Below are positions 49,001 through 58,109 of a DNA stretch of 64,000 nt, one piece after another; within the stretch, counting starts at the first letter, position 1, and each line of letters starts with the position of its first letter. The stretch is from Zooshikella ganghwensis DSM 15267 (lineage in GTDB: Bacteria > Pseudomonadota > Gammaproteobacteria > Pseudomonadales > Zooshikellaceae), in contig NZ_AUAF01000014.1 in assembly GCF_000428585.1 (NCBI RefSeq), positions 1 through 64,000 on the forward strand. Direction: 5' to 3'. The position numbers and the translations under genes were made by a program. Below the pieces are notes generated by a model. That model made no database searches. It was not told the origin of the DNA and was given only the letters and a program-made list of their open reading frames with translations.

Positions 49001-51212
49001 CTTAAATATTGCGGCAAAAGACGTATTTCTTAATGACTCAGTTAATGCCAAAAATATAACTTTTAACAATACAAACCGTATTCATATTGAAAATGATCTC
49101 CAGTTAAAGCATTTAGGCAATGACTTAAATCTTGCCAATACAGAAATTTTAGGGAATCACCAGCTAGGTCTTTATAGTAATGGAGACCTGCAGCTAGGTT
49201 TAGTCGATTTAGGTGCTGGAGAGTTAACAGTTAGCTCGATTGGGAATATTACACTTGCTGATGATATAACAGCTAATAATGGTGTTTACTTTAAAGGTCA
49301 TGGTGCTGTTACCTTGACAGATGATATTGTAATCAATAGTAAGCAGTCCCATTTAGATTTAGCAAACAATACATTATCAGGTAATTATGGCTTAACGCTT
49401 AATGCAAAAAAATTGACACTAGGTAAGCTCGATATTTCCAGTCCTCTTAAAACGCTAGTGGTCAATCATGCTCAAAATGTCATACTGAATGATGATATTG
49501 TTGTCACTGAAACAGTTGACTTAACAAACAATGGACGCATTCAATTAAGCCAACCTTTAGCGATTCGAGCATTGCAAGGTGATGTTAGACTGGAAAATAG
49601 TAATCTCTTTGGATCAGAGTTAAATATAGGAGCTAAAAACATCACCTTAGGAAAATTAACGGTTGATAAGCTAGGTTTTCAAGCACAATCGTTAACTCTT
49701 ACAGATAACATTAAAACACAATCTGCTTTTTCTACCGCAGGAATTGATACTGTTAACCTTGTTGGGACATCTATCATTGATACAAGCTTTGGTGATGCTG
49801 ATATCAATTTACAAGATAGTTTGGTTAAAGGTGATAATCTTTATATTAAGGCTGGTCAAGGTAATGTGTTCCTAGGCAAGATGTTCATTAATGAGCTTGC
49901 TGTGAAGAATAGCGGTATGCTAACAACTCAAGAGAGTATTGTATCCAAAAATGATGTAAATTTTAGTGGAAAAGGATTCTGGAAATTAAATGGAAATACA
50001 TCAATTAGTTCAGAATCGGGTAATATATTCGCAGCGGATAAATATCTCCGTGGTAATCACACATTATCACTTGCTGCTCCTAATGGGCATATCAAACTGG
50101 CTTCTGCTCATATTGGCTCTCTGAATATTTCTGCTCAAGAAGTACAGTTAGAGGGAGATCTTAGCGTTAAGCAGGGAGGCTTAGATTTTCGACATGTTAG
50201 AACACTGGATCTAGCCAAGTATGCTAGTTTGCAGACACAACAAAGTGCCGGAAATATCAACCTGTCTCATACATCCGTAGTCGGTAGAGGTAACTTAGCC
50301 TTATATAGTGGGTTGGGTAGAACCCTGCTTGGACGAGTATCACTTGATGGTCAGTTAATTGCCCAAAATCAAAGTCGTGTCGATGTCTATCAGCCGATAT
50401 CGGCTAACAAAGGTATTAGCCTGGAACAAACACCAGAAGTGTATTTGCATAATAGTGGTATTTTTACTAGTGATGCGGGTGATATCCATTTACCAAATGT
50501 TGTTGGAAGTGGGTATGGCTTTTTAGCGAAAGCTGCAGGCAATGTTCATGTTGGTTCACTAACTACTGCTAACGTTAATATTCAAAGTGGTAAAGGGGTA
50601 GTATTGGGAGATGTTAATACTAACTATTTAAATGTTATTGCGCAGAAAGATATTAACCTGAATGGGAATACCAGTGCTCAGCAAGCTGCCTCTATTATAA
50701 GTAGTCAAGGACAGGTTAATATGTTTAGTAATCGCGTATTGAATACGGTAGGAAATGCAGTACTCAATGGGTATTCTGGTGTAAATATTTCACATATCAA
50801 GGCTGATGATGTACGAATTACCTCTAAAGTGGGAAATATTCATACATTACCCACTCTGTATGGACGCAACATTATCGCGCGAAGAGCTGAGTTAAATACG
50901 CGTGGTGAAATTGGTAGTAACTATCAGCCAGTTAACTTATTAGTGAGCAAAGACTTATTAATTTATAATGCTCGTAAAGCGGTATTAGCTGGATTATTCA
51001 ATAAACCAACGTTAGTAAATACATCCGAAACAACAACGATCATGTTGCCCAAAGTTTCTAAAGATGCGGCAAAAACAGCTTTAATTACACTTGAAGATAC
51101 ACGTTATTTTGATAGCAGTATCTTTATTGATGGGGTAACACTATTTACTTATAGTGATGAAGATTTGCTACAAGTGGAAAGATTGGAGTCAATGACTACT
51201 ATGAAGGAATAA
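46071..51212 (+). CDS. two-partner secretion exoprotein (TpsA, filamentous hemagglutinin-like adhesin)
   Basis: A 1713-residue secreted protein. Signal peptide to about residue 30 (ATIVVPSLVMAA), then the TPS domain (about 31-170) with IDWKSFNVERNESVIFDQ, RINDQNPSHIHGKV and the NPNGIIFG motif that docks on TpsB. The rest is a right-handed beta-helix built from irregular units of about 100-110 residues with pattern L.LGDI...I.F..V..I.L..D..I. It is Asn/Asp/Leu-rich with almost no Cys. The C-terminus is a short non-repetitive segment with no CdiA-type VENN motif or toxin domain, so an adhesin or matrix role is more likely than contact inhibition. Confidence 0.92.
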   Translation: MINEVTVKPLVASIRQSILAATIVVPSLVMAAPQNGTVTDGNATITQSDTTTTITQDSPRAVIDWKSFNVERNESVIFDQKFGTSAATLNRINDQNPSHIHGKVTANGKVYLVNPNGIIFGKDATVIVGGFVASGMNVSDEHAESFQNGGKLIFSGNSNSKIENNGLIKASSSSVALIGEKIVNNGDIEAEGSVLLSGVKVTNNNKITAKLNASLIGSDKASLDFDGDGLMVIEVDRDIIINDTDSRKVINNGNINARYIKLSAEATNNAINSLVNNDGIPKAEATTIENGKITLSANKVINEVINKGELKVLARIGTDTGGTIEIAADKVELSGKVNTFWNKPKANINIDAKDVTLAISESSKINDLAIKAENTQFEQQLNDLDVNNIKLEGNVVFAENTKITATDSVDLGEAQVVGDQRLTINANNEVILGDIHKSITPLDKLVVGSKSLLLAGDIRVNYFDLNKQGSIKLDKNSSISTESDLILPMVQGDYSLALKTPGYIYFKDSVDVNSLSLDTNRLYLAGDLSLNGVFDIQRVNDIILPSYSPISISNQGGDIRLDKHNLTNNNKQLRLSAPGHTIALGEVSLNALEIFGNTPSNLILSDNIYARKSIDFSDVEKITLAGDIDLETGDHLSEIKLSKLVTGDNNLNLHSRVGNIQLQKVDIKGKLNTDTQAKILLNGNVTADSGVNLAAGNGLILQNDVLVDSQSGNVVLNGDVSGSNKLNLIGNDVYLQKVNVGSLAMEGGDFLSVLGDITTDGDITLNNIKKVHLAGSRKINSGSGTIDVQGSHLVNGTSLELNASIIKLGDLGHEGNRINTVRLQNTDELVLAGDIYVFNTINFDHVGTLSVANDSKIDISRWSSSLDLANTNVKGNGDLSFNLNKGDLTIGLINIDGNLTSKNVYLTTLNNDITSGSGEVKLNSDYVYLNQDVVVSAYKGVDLSSVDSVYGQRNLSLLSSDGVIRLSRIGGNSSITDLNIAAKDVFLNDSVNAKNITFNNTNRIHIENDLQLKHLGNDLNLANTEILGNHQLGLYSNGDLQLGLVDLGAGELTVSSIGNITLADDITANNGVYFKGHGAVTLTDDIVINSKQSHLDLANNTLSGNYGLTLNAKKLTLGKLDISSPLKTLVVNHAQNVILNDDIVVTETVDLTNNGRIQLSQPLAIRALQGDVRLENSNLFGSELNIGAKNITLGKLTVDKLGFQAQSLTLTDNIKTQSAFSTAGIDTVNLVGTSIIDTSFGDADINLQDSLVKGDNLYIKAGQGNVFLGKMFINELAVKNSGMLTTQESIVSKNDVNFSGKGFWKLNGNTSISSESGNIFAADKYLRGNHTLSLAAPNGHIKLASAHIGSLNISAQEVQLEGDLSVKQGGLDFRHVRTLDLAKYASLQTQQSAGNINLSHTSVVGRGNLALYSGLGRTLLGRVSLDGQLIAQNQSRVDVYQPISANKGISLEQTPEVYLHNSGIFTSDAGDIHLPNVVGSGYGFLAKAAGNVHVGSLTTANVNIQSGKGVVLGDVNTNYLNVIAQKDINLNGNTSAQQAASIISSQGQVNMFSNRVLNTVGNAVLNGYSGVNISHIKADDVRITSKVGNIHTLPTLYGRNIIARRAELNTRGEIGSNYQPVNLLVSKDLLIYNARKAVLAGLFNKPTLVNTSETTTIMLPKVSKDAAKTALITLEDTRYFDSSIFIDGVTLFTYSDEDLLQVERLESMTTMKE

Positions 51213-51233
51213 ATAGTATGATGTTGTAAGCAA

Positions 51234-51983
51234 ATGAACACGAACAACGCGTTTTATCAACATATCGTTCCGCTCAGCATGGAAGACCATGCTGAGTACA
51301 AAATTCTCGAAAATGCTAACTACAATTTTGTAGCAGATACCAGTGCTGTTTATTTAACCTCCACAGAGTTTAGTCAGGCTTCAAAAGTTTTTCCCATTGT
51401 CTTTGTTGAACAAGATGATCAGATTCAACCTGCTGCCGTACTTGGTTTGGAGAAACACCATAATGTCTTTGTGACAGACAGAGGAAGTTGGACTGCTAAA
51501 TATATTCCTGCCTATATAAGACGATATCCGTTCATACTGGCTGAAGTTAGTAAGCCTGAAAAGGACTGGATTGTCTGTATTGATGATCAATCATCCGTAT
51601 TAAATAAAGAACAAGGTGTAGACCTATTTCATTCAGGTAGTGTGAGTGAGTATACAAAAAATAAAATAAATTTCTTAAAGTCTTTTCAACAGGCAAGTGA
51701 GGACACAAATACCTTTTGTGAGTATATAAAAGAGCTTAATTTATTGGAGCCTATGAATGCTCAAGTAAAAATGAATAAGGGAGATGATTTATCCGTCACA
51801 GGTTTTATGGTGATTAGTAAGGCACAATTGCAAAAACTAACAGAAAAACAGTTGAAGGAACTTATTACACGCGATTATATGATGCTCCTTTATGAACACC
51901 TATCGTCATTAACTAATTTTTCGGTACTTGTGGACAAAATAGCAGCACAAAGGATTATTGAGGGGCAAAGCAGTTATGAGTGA
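51234..51983 (+). CDS. SapC family protein
   Basis: A 249-residue soluble protein without signal peptide. Family features: HIVPLSMEDHAEYKILENAN, FPIVFVEQDDQIQPAAVLGL, the Trp-rich GSWTAKYIPAYIRRYPFIL and WIVCIDDQSSVLNKEQGVDL with a late FMVISKAQLQKL. SapC proteins are named after an S-layer export locus, but their molecular role is unknown. It starts 21 bases after tpsA, and its last eight bases overlap the tssA start (ATGAGTGA), joining the type Vb and type VI genes. A link to surface-layer or secretion regulation is possible but not shown. Confidence 0.8.
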   Translation: MNTNNAFYQHIVPLSMEDHAEYKILENANYNFVADTSAVYLTSTEFSQASKVFPIVFVEQDDQIQPAAVLGLEKHHNVFVTDRGSWTAKYIPAYIRRYPFILAEVSKPEKDWIVCIDDQSSVLNKEQGVDLFHSGSVSEYTKNKINFLKSFQQASEDTNTFCEYIKELNLLEPMNAQVKMNKGDDLSVTGFMVISKAQLQKLTEKQLKELITRDYMMLLYEHLSSLTNFSVLVDKIAAQRIIEGQSSYE

Positions 51984-53640
51984 GTTGGATGTCAGTTATT
52001 TTCAGCAAGTCGCGACGGCTAAATTGCCTGAAGATGCGCCATCTGGGTCTGATGCTCGTTATGCCTCCACCTATGAAACGCTTGAAGCGGAATTTGCAAA
52101 GCTGACTGCTCTTACTGATCAAGGTTCTGTCACTTGGAAAAAAGTTGTTGCTCAAGCTGAAGAGCATTTACAGCATCAATCAAAAGATATTCTAGTCGCT
52201 TGTTATCTCTGTCGAGCTCTTTATGAAATGCATGGCTTTGAAGGGTTGTTTGCAGGCTTTCAAATGCTGAACAGTTTTATTGAGCAGTGTTGGGATATTA
52301 TTTTCCCCCCAAAAAAACGGATAAGAGCTCGAGCAAGTGCTTTGGAGTGGCTGCTTGAAGACCTCCATGAAATGGTGGGTTCCTATAAGCCAGTGCAGGA
52401 AGATCTTGCTAAGCTCTCCAAAGCAACTGAAGCAGTAAAAGCTTTGGAACAGCAAGTGAATGATATTATGGGGGATCATGCACCTGCTCTGGGACCTTTC
52501 CGTCGTTTGCTGACAGGTTTTATTGAAGATATTGAGCTATCAATGCCAGCCCAGCCTGTTAATCAGCAACCTGAAAGCAACCCGTCACAAAACGTTGATA
52601 CTTCAAAAACTGCATCACCAACCGAGCAGGTAACAACGCAAGAAGAGAAGCAAATAACTAATACCAAGCCGCAAGCACAAAAACCGGAAATTAAAGCTAC
52701 TTCGACTTCAGTTAAAACAGACATCAAGCCTTTAGAAGGTGATCTTACTGATGATCGAGAGTGCAACAAGGCTTTGCGAACTTGTCAGGATTATTTAAGA
52801 CAAATAGCAGCTTATAAGCGTGAGCAACAATTGAGTGATGCATTTGCCTATGAAATCAATCGTTATGCTGCATGGTTGAATGTTTGGCAATTGCCGCGTC
52901 ATCAGCAAGGCAAAACAGATTTACGACCGATTCCAAAAGACAAGCGAATAGCTTACGAAAACCTTATGGCAAATGGCCAGTATCAGAAACTTGTTGATGA
53001 AGTTGAAAACAGTATTTCAAAAGCCCCATTTTGGTTGGATGGTCATCGTTTAGTTGCAGAAGCGTTACTCCAATTGGGTTTTCAAGAAGCTTATGAAGCA
53101 GTGATCACACAAACAGCGAGTTTTTTAAGAAAGTTTCCAGAGTTACTTGAATTAACGTTTTTTGATCAGATGCCTTTCGCTGATGAGGAAACCAAAGACT
53201 GGGTAAAGTCCACTGTATTAGTGAGCAATAAACAGTCATCTTCCAGTCAGCTTCAAGATATGGGCCAGCCTTGGCTAGAAGCATTTAAAGAGGCAAAAGC
53301 GCTAGCAAGTAAAAAACAAATACAAGAAGCATTATGTCTTTTTAGACAAGGTTTAAGGTCTGCATCACCAAGAGAATCTATGTACTGGAAACTACAACAG
53401 GCGCAGTTTTGTTTTGATATAAAAAAATATGAGCTGGCTTGTCCTATTCTTGAAGAAATGGATCGTTATCTGGTAACACACCATTTAGATCAGTGGGAAC
53501 CCGAATTATGTATTCAGGTGCTATCACTATTATTACGAAGTTATAAACGACTACCTGATAAAAAAGTGGCACCAGAAACTATTGAAAGTTTGCATGCACG
53601 GCTATGTTGTTTTGATGTTGCAGCTGCACTCGAGTTATAA
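51976..53640 (+). CDS. tssA: type VI secretion system protein TssA
   Basis: A 554-residue protein starting MSELDVSYFQQVATAKLPED at the ATG at 51976, inside the sapC end. The N-terminal ImpA domain (about 1-180) has PSGSDARYASTYETLEAEFA and QCWDIIFPPKKRIRARASAL; a Gln/Thr/Lys-rich linker (195-255) follows, then a VasJ-like C-terminal helical domain with LNVWQLPRH and TYWKL-like helices. TssA caps and primes the sheath-tube polymerisation on the baseplate. tssB follows after 25 bases. Confidence 0.93.
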   Translation: MSELDVSYFQQVATAKLPEDAPSGSDARYASTYETLEAEFAKLTALTDQGSVTWKKVVAQAEEHLQHQSKDILVACYLCRALYEMHGFEGLFAGFQMLNSFIEQCWDIIFPPKKRIRARASALEWLLEDLHEMVGSYKPVQEDLAKLSKATEAVKALEQQVNDIMGDHAPALGPFRRLLTGFIEDIELSMPAQPVNQQPESNPSQNVDTSKTASPTEQVTTQEEKQITNTKPQAQKPEIKATSTSVKTDIKPLEGDLTDDRECNKALRTCQDYLRQIAAYKREQQLSDAFAYEINRYAAWLNVWQLPRHQQGKTDLRPIPKDKRIAYENLMANGQYQKLVDEVENSISKAPFWLDGHRLVAEALLQLGFQEAYEAVITQTASFLRKFPELLELTFFDQMPFADEETKDWVKSTVLVSNKQSSSSQLQDMGQPWLEAFKEAKALASKKQIQEALCLFRQGLRSASPRESMYWKLQQAQFCFDIKKYELACPILEEMDRYLVTHHLDQWEPELCIQVLSLLLRSYKRLPDKKVAPETIESLHARLCCFDVAAALEL

Positions 53641-53665
53641 CGTTAATAGAATAGAGGGATAGAAA

Positions 53666-54166
53666 ATGGCAAAAGAAGGTTCTGTCGCACCTAAAGAACG
53701 TATTAATATTTCGTATAAACCTGAAACGGGTGGTGCACAGGAAGATGTTGAATTACCACTTAAAATGTTAGTGGTTAGTGATTTTACGTTAAGGGAAGAT
53801 GATCGTTTAATTGAAGAGCGTAAAACAATTAGTGTTGATAAAGATAACTTTAATGAAGTGTTAAAAAAGCAAAATCTTGCCATTGATATCGCTGTACCAA
53901 ATACATTATCTGAAAATGAAGATGATGATATGGGGTTATCGCTAAAGTTTGAAAATATTAGAGACTTTGAACCGGAAAGTATTGTTAAGCAAGTACCTGA
54001 ACTCAATCAGTTATTGGAATTAAGAAATGCTTTAGTCGCGCTCAAAGGCCCACTAGGTAACGCTCCTGCGTTTAGAAAAGCTATTCAAAATGTATTAAAT
54101 GATGCTGACTCTAGAGAGAAACTACTGAAAGAACTAGGGTTAGATAAAGAAAATTCTGGCGAATAA
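53666..54166 (+). CDS. tssB: T6SS contractile sheath small subunit TssB (VipA)
   Basis: A 166-residue protein: VAPKERINISYKPETGGAQE, LPLKMLVVSDFTLREDDRLI, LKFENIRDFEPESIVKQVPE and ELRNALVALKGPLGN. This is the full TssB pattern and normal length. With TssC it forms the contractile sheath around the Hcp tube. It is 28 bases from tssC. Confidence 0.97.
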   Translation: MAKEGSVAPKERINISYKPETGGAQEDVELPLKMLVVSDFTLREDDRLIEERKTISVDKDNFNEVLKKQNLAIDIAVPNTLSENEDDDMGLSLKFENIRDFEPESIVKQVPELNQLLELRNALVALKGPLGNAPAFRKAIQNVLNDADSREKLLKELGLDKENSGE

Positions 54167-54194
54167 TCTTTAAGGTATTTAGTAGGAGAGCGTT

Positions 54195-55679
54195 ATGTCT
54201 GATTCACCAGAAATGAATCAACAAACAAGTGAACAGGTTACTGATAGTAGTTCGCTCTTAGATGAAATTGTGCAACAGACAAAAATTGCCCCTGAGGAAG
54301 AAGGCTATGATGTTGCCAAAAAGGGCGTAACGGCTTTTATAGCTGAATTACTTAAGCCGCAAAATCAAGAAGAGCGCGTCAATAAAAGCCTTGTTGATAA
54401 AATGATTGCTGAGATTGACGGGCGTATTAGTAAGCAAGTTGACCAAGTATTGCATAACAAAACATATCAACAGTTGGAGTCAACTTGGCGAGGTTTGAAA
54501 GTTCTGGTTGATCGGACAGACTTCAGAGAAAATATTAGAATTGAAATCTTAAATGCCTCCAAGCAAGATTTGTATGAGGATTTTGAGGATGCACCAGAAA
54601 TAACCAAGTCCGGCCTTTATAAAACAGTATATACAGCTGAATACGGCCAGTTTGGTGGACAACCGTTTGGTGCCATTATTGGTGATTATGACTTCTCGCC
54701 TGCAGCAGCTGATGTAAAATTATTGCAGAATATTGCCAGTGTATCAGCTATGTCTCATGCACCATTTATTGGTGCAGCGGGGCCAAAATTCTTTGGCTTA
54801 GATTCATTCGAGGGTCTACCAAACCTAAAAGATTTGAAAGCCATTTTTGAAGGTCCTCAGTATGCTAAATGGCATAGTTTCCGGCAGTCAGAAGACTCAC
54901 GCTATGTAGGTTTAACCATGCCTCGTTTCTTGCTGCGTCAACCTTATGACCCAGAAGAAAACCCTGTGCGAGCATTTGAATATAGAGAAGATGTATCTTC
55001 CAGCCATGAAGATTATTTATGGGGAAATACAGCATTTACTTTTGCTACACGCTTAACTGACAGTTTCGCAAAATACCGTTGGTGCCCCAATATTATTGGA
55101 CCACAAAGTGGTGGAGCGGTAGAAGATCTACCGGTACATTTATTTGACTCGATGGGTGATGTGGAAATGAAAATTCCCACAGAAATCCTAGTCTCAGATC
55201 GAAGAGAGTATGAGTTATCAGATGAAGGCTTCATACCTTTAACCATGCGTAAGGGCAGTGATAATGCGGCCTTTTTCTCTGCAAACTCTGTTCAGAAACC
55301 GAAGAAATTTTCTAACAATCCAGAAGGTAAAGCGGCCGAAGTTAATTATAAACTAGGTACACAACTGCCTTATATGTTTATTATTAATCGGTTGGCACAT
55401 TATCTAAAAGTACTGCAGCGTGAGCATATTGGTAGTTGGAAAGAGCGTTCAGACCTTGAGCGAGAACTGAATACATGGATCAGACAGTATATTGCTGATC
55501 AGGAGAATCCATCACCAGAAGTGCGGAGTCGTCGTCCACTAAGAGCAGCCAAAGTGATGGTGTCTGATGTCGAAGGTGAGCCAGGCTGGTATCGCGTTAA
55601 TTTATCAGTGCGGCCACACTTCAAATATATGGGGGCGGATTTTACGTTGTCACTCGTAGGCAAGCTTGATAAGTCATAG
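54195..55679 (+). CDS. tssC: T6SS contractile sheath large subunit TssC (VipB)
   Basis: A 494-residue protein with QLESTWRGLKVLVDRTDFRE, PFGAIIGDYDFSP, APFIGAAGPKFFGLDSFEGL and GNTAFTFATRLTDSFAKYRW. Normal TssC length and no missing blocks. It builds the sheath wall with TssB; contraction fires the tube, and TssH takes it apart. In many clusters hcp follows next; here a 212-base gap with a hairpin and then tssE follow instead. Confidence 0.97.
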   Translation: MSDSPEMNQQTSEQVTDSSSLLDEIVQQTKIAPEEEGYDVAKKGVTAFIAELLKPQNQEERVNKSLVDKMIAEIDGRISKQVDQVLHNKTYQQLESTWRGLKVLVDRTDFRENIRIEILNASKQDLYEDFEDAPEITKSGLYKTVYTAEYGQFGGQPFGAIIGDYDFSPAAADVKLLQNIASVSAMSHAPFIGAAGPKFFGLDSFEGLPNLKDLKAIFEGPQYAKWHSFRQSEDSRYVGLTMPRFLLRQPYDPEENPVRAFEYREDVSSSHEDYLWGNTAFTFATRLTDSFAKYRWCPNIIGPQSGGAVEDLPVHLFDSMGDVEMKIPTEILVSDRREYELSDEGFIPLTMRKGSDNAAFFSANSVQKPKKFSNNPEGKAAEVNYKLGTQLPYMFIINRLAHYLKVLQREHIGSWKERSDLERELNTWIRQYIADQENPSPEVRSRRPLRAAKVMVSDVEGEPGWYRVNLSVRPHFKYMGADFTLSLVGKLDKS

Positions 55680-55815
55680 GTGATAGTGAACATACTTGAT
55701 TGAGTTTATCAGCGTTGTTGATTTTGCTGAATCCGTAAGAAGTGTACATTTCGACCAGTATGGATTTAGCAATAATAACCATCTGAACTTCTATCTAAAT
55801 GTTTACTATCTAGTC

Positions 55816-55849
55816 AGAAATATACCTTTTTAATGAAAGGTATATTTCT
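55816..55849. terminator. 14-base hairpin between tssC and tssE
   Basis: AGAAATATACCTTT (55816-55829), loop TTAATG, AAAGGTATATTTCT (55836-55849). The stem is perfect but AU-rich; TTATC follows. It may be a partial terminator or processing site that lets the sheath genes be made in excess over baseplate genes. Confidence 0.55.
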
Positions 55850-55891
55850 TATCAAAGGGTTTAACTCCAACTTATTTAATTAAGAGCACGC

Positions 55892-56308
55892 ATGACTGCA
55901 GAGCGTTGTTTATTTGAGCGTATCATCAATGCAGAAACGGTTAATCAAAGGACACTCGCATTCGATGAGCATAAACTTCAAAAATCGATTCTTTCCCACG
56001 TTCAGGATATGTTAAATGTACGGCAGGGAAGTGTGATGGCATTACCTGATTATGGTATGCCTGATTTTAATGATTTAGTGTCTCAATTTCCTGATGCCAT
56101 TATTCAAATAAAACAAGCCATTAAAGAATACCTAAACTTATATGAACCTAGGTTGTCCACGATACGTGTTGAACACTATGAAGATGTAGATAATCCACTC
56201 GTACTCAAGTTTGGTATAACTGCAGAAGTCGTCTCTGAGAATCAACGTTCACGTATTTCATTTGAAACTGAGTTGGCAGGTTCTGGCCAAGCACGCGTAA
56301 AAGGTTGA
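55892..56308 (+). CDS. tssE: T6SS baseplate protein TssE (gp25-like)
   Basis: A 138-residue protein with LFERI..AE at the start, LSHVQDMLNVRQGSVMALPDYGMPDFNDL in pieces as VQDMLNVRQGS and ALPDYGMPDFND, and a beta-rich C-terminus (FGITAEVVSENQRSRISFET). It corresponds to phage T4 gp25 and starts sheath assembly at the baseplate wedge with TssF and TssG. The gene follows a 212-base gap after tssC; tssF begins 16 bases after it. Confidence 0.93.
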   Translation: MTAERCLFERIINAETVNQRTLAFDEHKLQKSILSHVQDMLNVRQGSVMALPDYGMPDFNDLVSQFPDAIIQIKQAIKEYLNLYEPRLSTIRVEHYEDVDNPLVLKFGITAEVVSENQRSRISFETELAGSGQARVKG

Positions 56309-56324
56309 TAAGGGGAAAAATGCG

Positions 56325-58109
56325 GTGTCTTTTAATAAGTATTTTCAGGATGAACTTAATGCCGTTCGTGAGTTGGGTAAAGAGTTTGCAGAAAAAAACC
56401 CCAGGCTTGCCCCTTACCTATCTGTACAGGAGCAAGACCCTGATGTTGAGCGTTTAATAGAAGGTTTTTCATTTCTAACAGGGCGTTTACGGCAAAAGCT
56501 AGAAGATGAGTTACCTGAGTTATCTCATTCAGTAATGAGTTTACTTTGGCCTAATTATTTAAAACCTGTTCCTTCTATGAGTATTTTGGAATTTACAACA
56601 CAAGGTGGTTTATCCGAAAAGCAGGTAATTGAGCGTGGTGCTGAAGTTCAATCACTTCCTGTTGATGGTACACGTTGTAAATTTCATACATGTTATGATG
56701 TTGATATCTATCCTATTGCCCTAGATGATCTTGAGTATACACTTCAAGCGACAGGAAGTAGCTTAAGATTACATTTTTCATTGAAAAATTTCACGACGTT
56801 ACAAGATATATCGTTACAAAGCTTGCGTCTTTTTTTACATGGACAATTCAATATAGCTCAAACGCTGTATTATTATTTATGTCGCCATGTAAAAAAAATA
56901 ATGATTACTACCTCTGTTGAGGTTGAGTCAATTGATCTATATGGTTTAACCCCTAATCATGTTAAGCCAGTTGGTTTTGCTGAGAGTGAAAGCTTATTAC
57001 CTTACTCTGATAATACCTTTATGGGGTATCGTTACATTCAGGAATATTTTGCTTTACCCGAAAAATACTTGTTTGTGGATATTGAAGGCCTGGACAAAAT
57101 ATATCAAAAAGAAACTATTAAAGATGTTTTGCAAACAGCAGGAGAGTTTAACTTAGTCATTGAGTTCGATCGACCCATTGAACGACAAGATATGCCTAAG
57201 CTTGAAAATGTCCGCTTATTTTGTACGCCCGTTGTTAATTTATTTGAACATGAAGCAACACCTATCCGAATGGATCAGCGCCGAACTGAATACAGAGTAT
57301 TGCCTGCAGGTGAGAATCCCTCACATTACGAAATTTATAGTATTGATAATGTTGTGGGATGGGGGCATGGTGACCAGCTAAAACGAGCCTACAAGCCCTT
57401 TGAATCGTTCGATCATGCTATTTCAATTGGAGGCAGTCAAAAGAACATTTATTATCGTACACGTTTAAAAGATTCTGTTGTACAGCAAGGTGTAGATACT
57501 TATTTATCATTTGTTTCATTTAATGATGAAGATTTGGCACCTCAAGCAGAGACTATTTCCGTTGAGTTAACCTGTAGTAACCGTAACTTGCCAAGTAAGT
57601 TATCGATAGGTGATATCAATGTTGAAACGGGAGATACGCCTGAGTTTGTTGACTTTACAAATATCACTAAAGTCACGCAGTCATTTACGCCACCATTGGA
57701 TAAAGGGTTTCACTGGCGAGTTATCTCCAATATGTCATTGAACTATGTTTCATTGGTTAATACGGAAGCGTTAAGGATTATTTTATCAACCTATGATTAT
57801 CGTAGTTACTATGATCGTCAATATGCCAGAATTAGTAAAAATAGGCTTGAAGGTGTTGAAAAAATTGAGCATGAAAATATTGATCGATTATATAAGGGTT
57901 TACCAATACGAGGCATAAAAACCCGATTACATGTAAGAGTTAGCAAGTTTGCAAATGAAGGTGAAATGTTTTTATTTGCTTCGGTGTTAAATGAATTTTT
58001 TGCTTTATATGTGTCATTAAACTCGTTTCATATTCTTGAAGTAATTGGTATTGAAAATGGGGAGATTTATACGTGGGAGCCTCGCATAGGTCAGCAGCCA
58101 GTGCTTTAA
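56325..58109 (+). CDS. tssF: T6SS baseplate protein TssF
   Basis: A 594-residue protein with a GTG start after AAGGGGAA. The N-terminus is diagnostic: YFQDELNAVRELGKEFAEKN, PRLAPYLSVQEQDPDVERLI and GFSFLTGRLRQKLEDELPEL. It forms the baseplate wedge with TssG, TssE and TssK. Its 3' end overlaps tssG by 37 bases, an unusually long overlap that should couple their translation. Confidence 0.96.
   Translation: MSFNKYFQDELNAVRELGKEFAEKNPRLAPYLSVQEQDPDVERLIEGFSFLTGRLRQKLEDELPELSHSVMSLLWPNYLKPVPSMSILEFTTQGGLSEKQVIERGAEVQSLPVDGTRCKFHTCYDVDIYPIALDDLEYTLQATGSSLRLHFSLKNFTTLQDISLQSLRLFLHGQFNIAQTLYYYLCRHVKKIMITTSVEVESIDLYGLTPNHVKPVGFAESESLLPYSDNTFMGYRYIQEYFALPEKYLFVDIEGLDKIYQKETIKDVLQTAGEFNLVIEFDRPIERQDMPKLENVRLFCTPVVNLFEHEATPIRMDQRRTEYRVLPAGENPSHYEIYSIDNVVGWGHGDQLKRAYKPFESFDHAISIGGSQKNIYYRTRLKDSVVQQGVDTYLSFVSFNDEDLAPQAETISVELTCSNRNLPSKLSIGDINVETGDTPEFVDFTNITKVTQSFTPPLDKGFHWRVISNMSLNYVSLVNTEALRIILSTYDYRSYYDRQYARISKNRLEGVEKIEHENIDRLYKGLPIRGIKTRLHVRVSKFANEGEMFLFASVLNEFFALYVSLNSFHILEVIGIENGEIYTWEPRIGQQPVL

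Noticed and set aside
46600-50900. CRISPR or DNA tandem repeat
   Set aside because: Repetition is at protein level with diverged DNA; there are no regularly spaced identical repeats.
46071-51212. CdiA-type contact-dependent inhibition protein
   Set aside because: No VENN-type pretoxin motif, no C-terminal toxin domain, and the next gene is SapC, not a typical small immunity gene.
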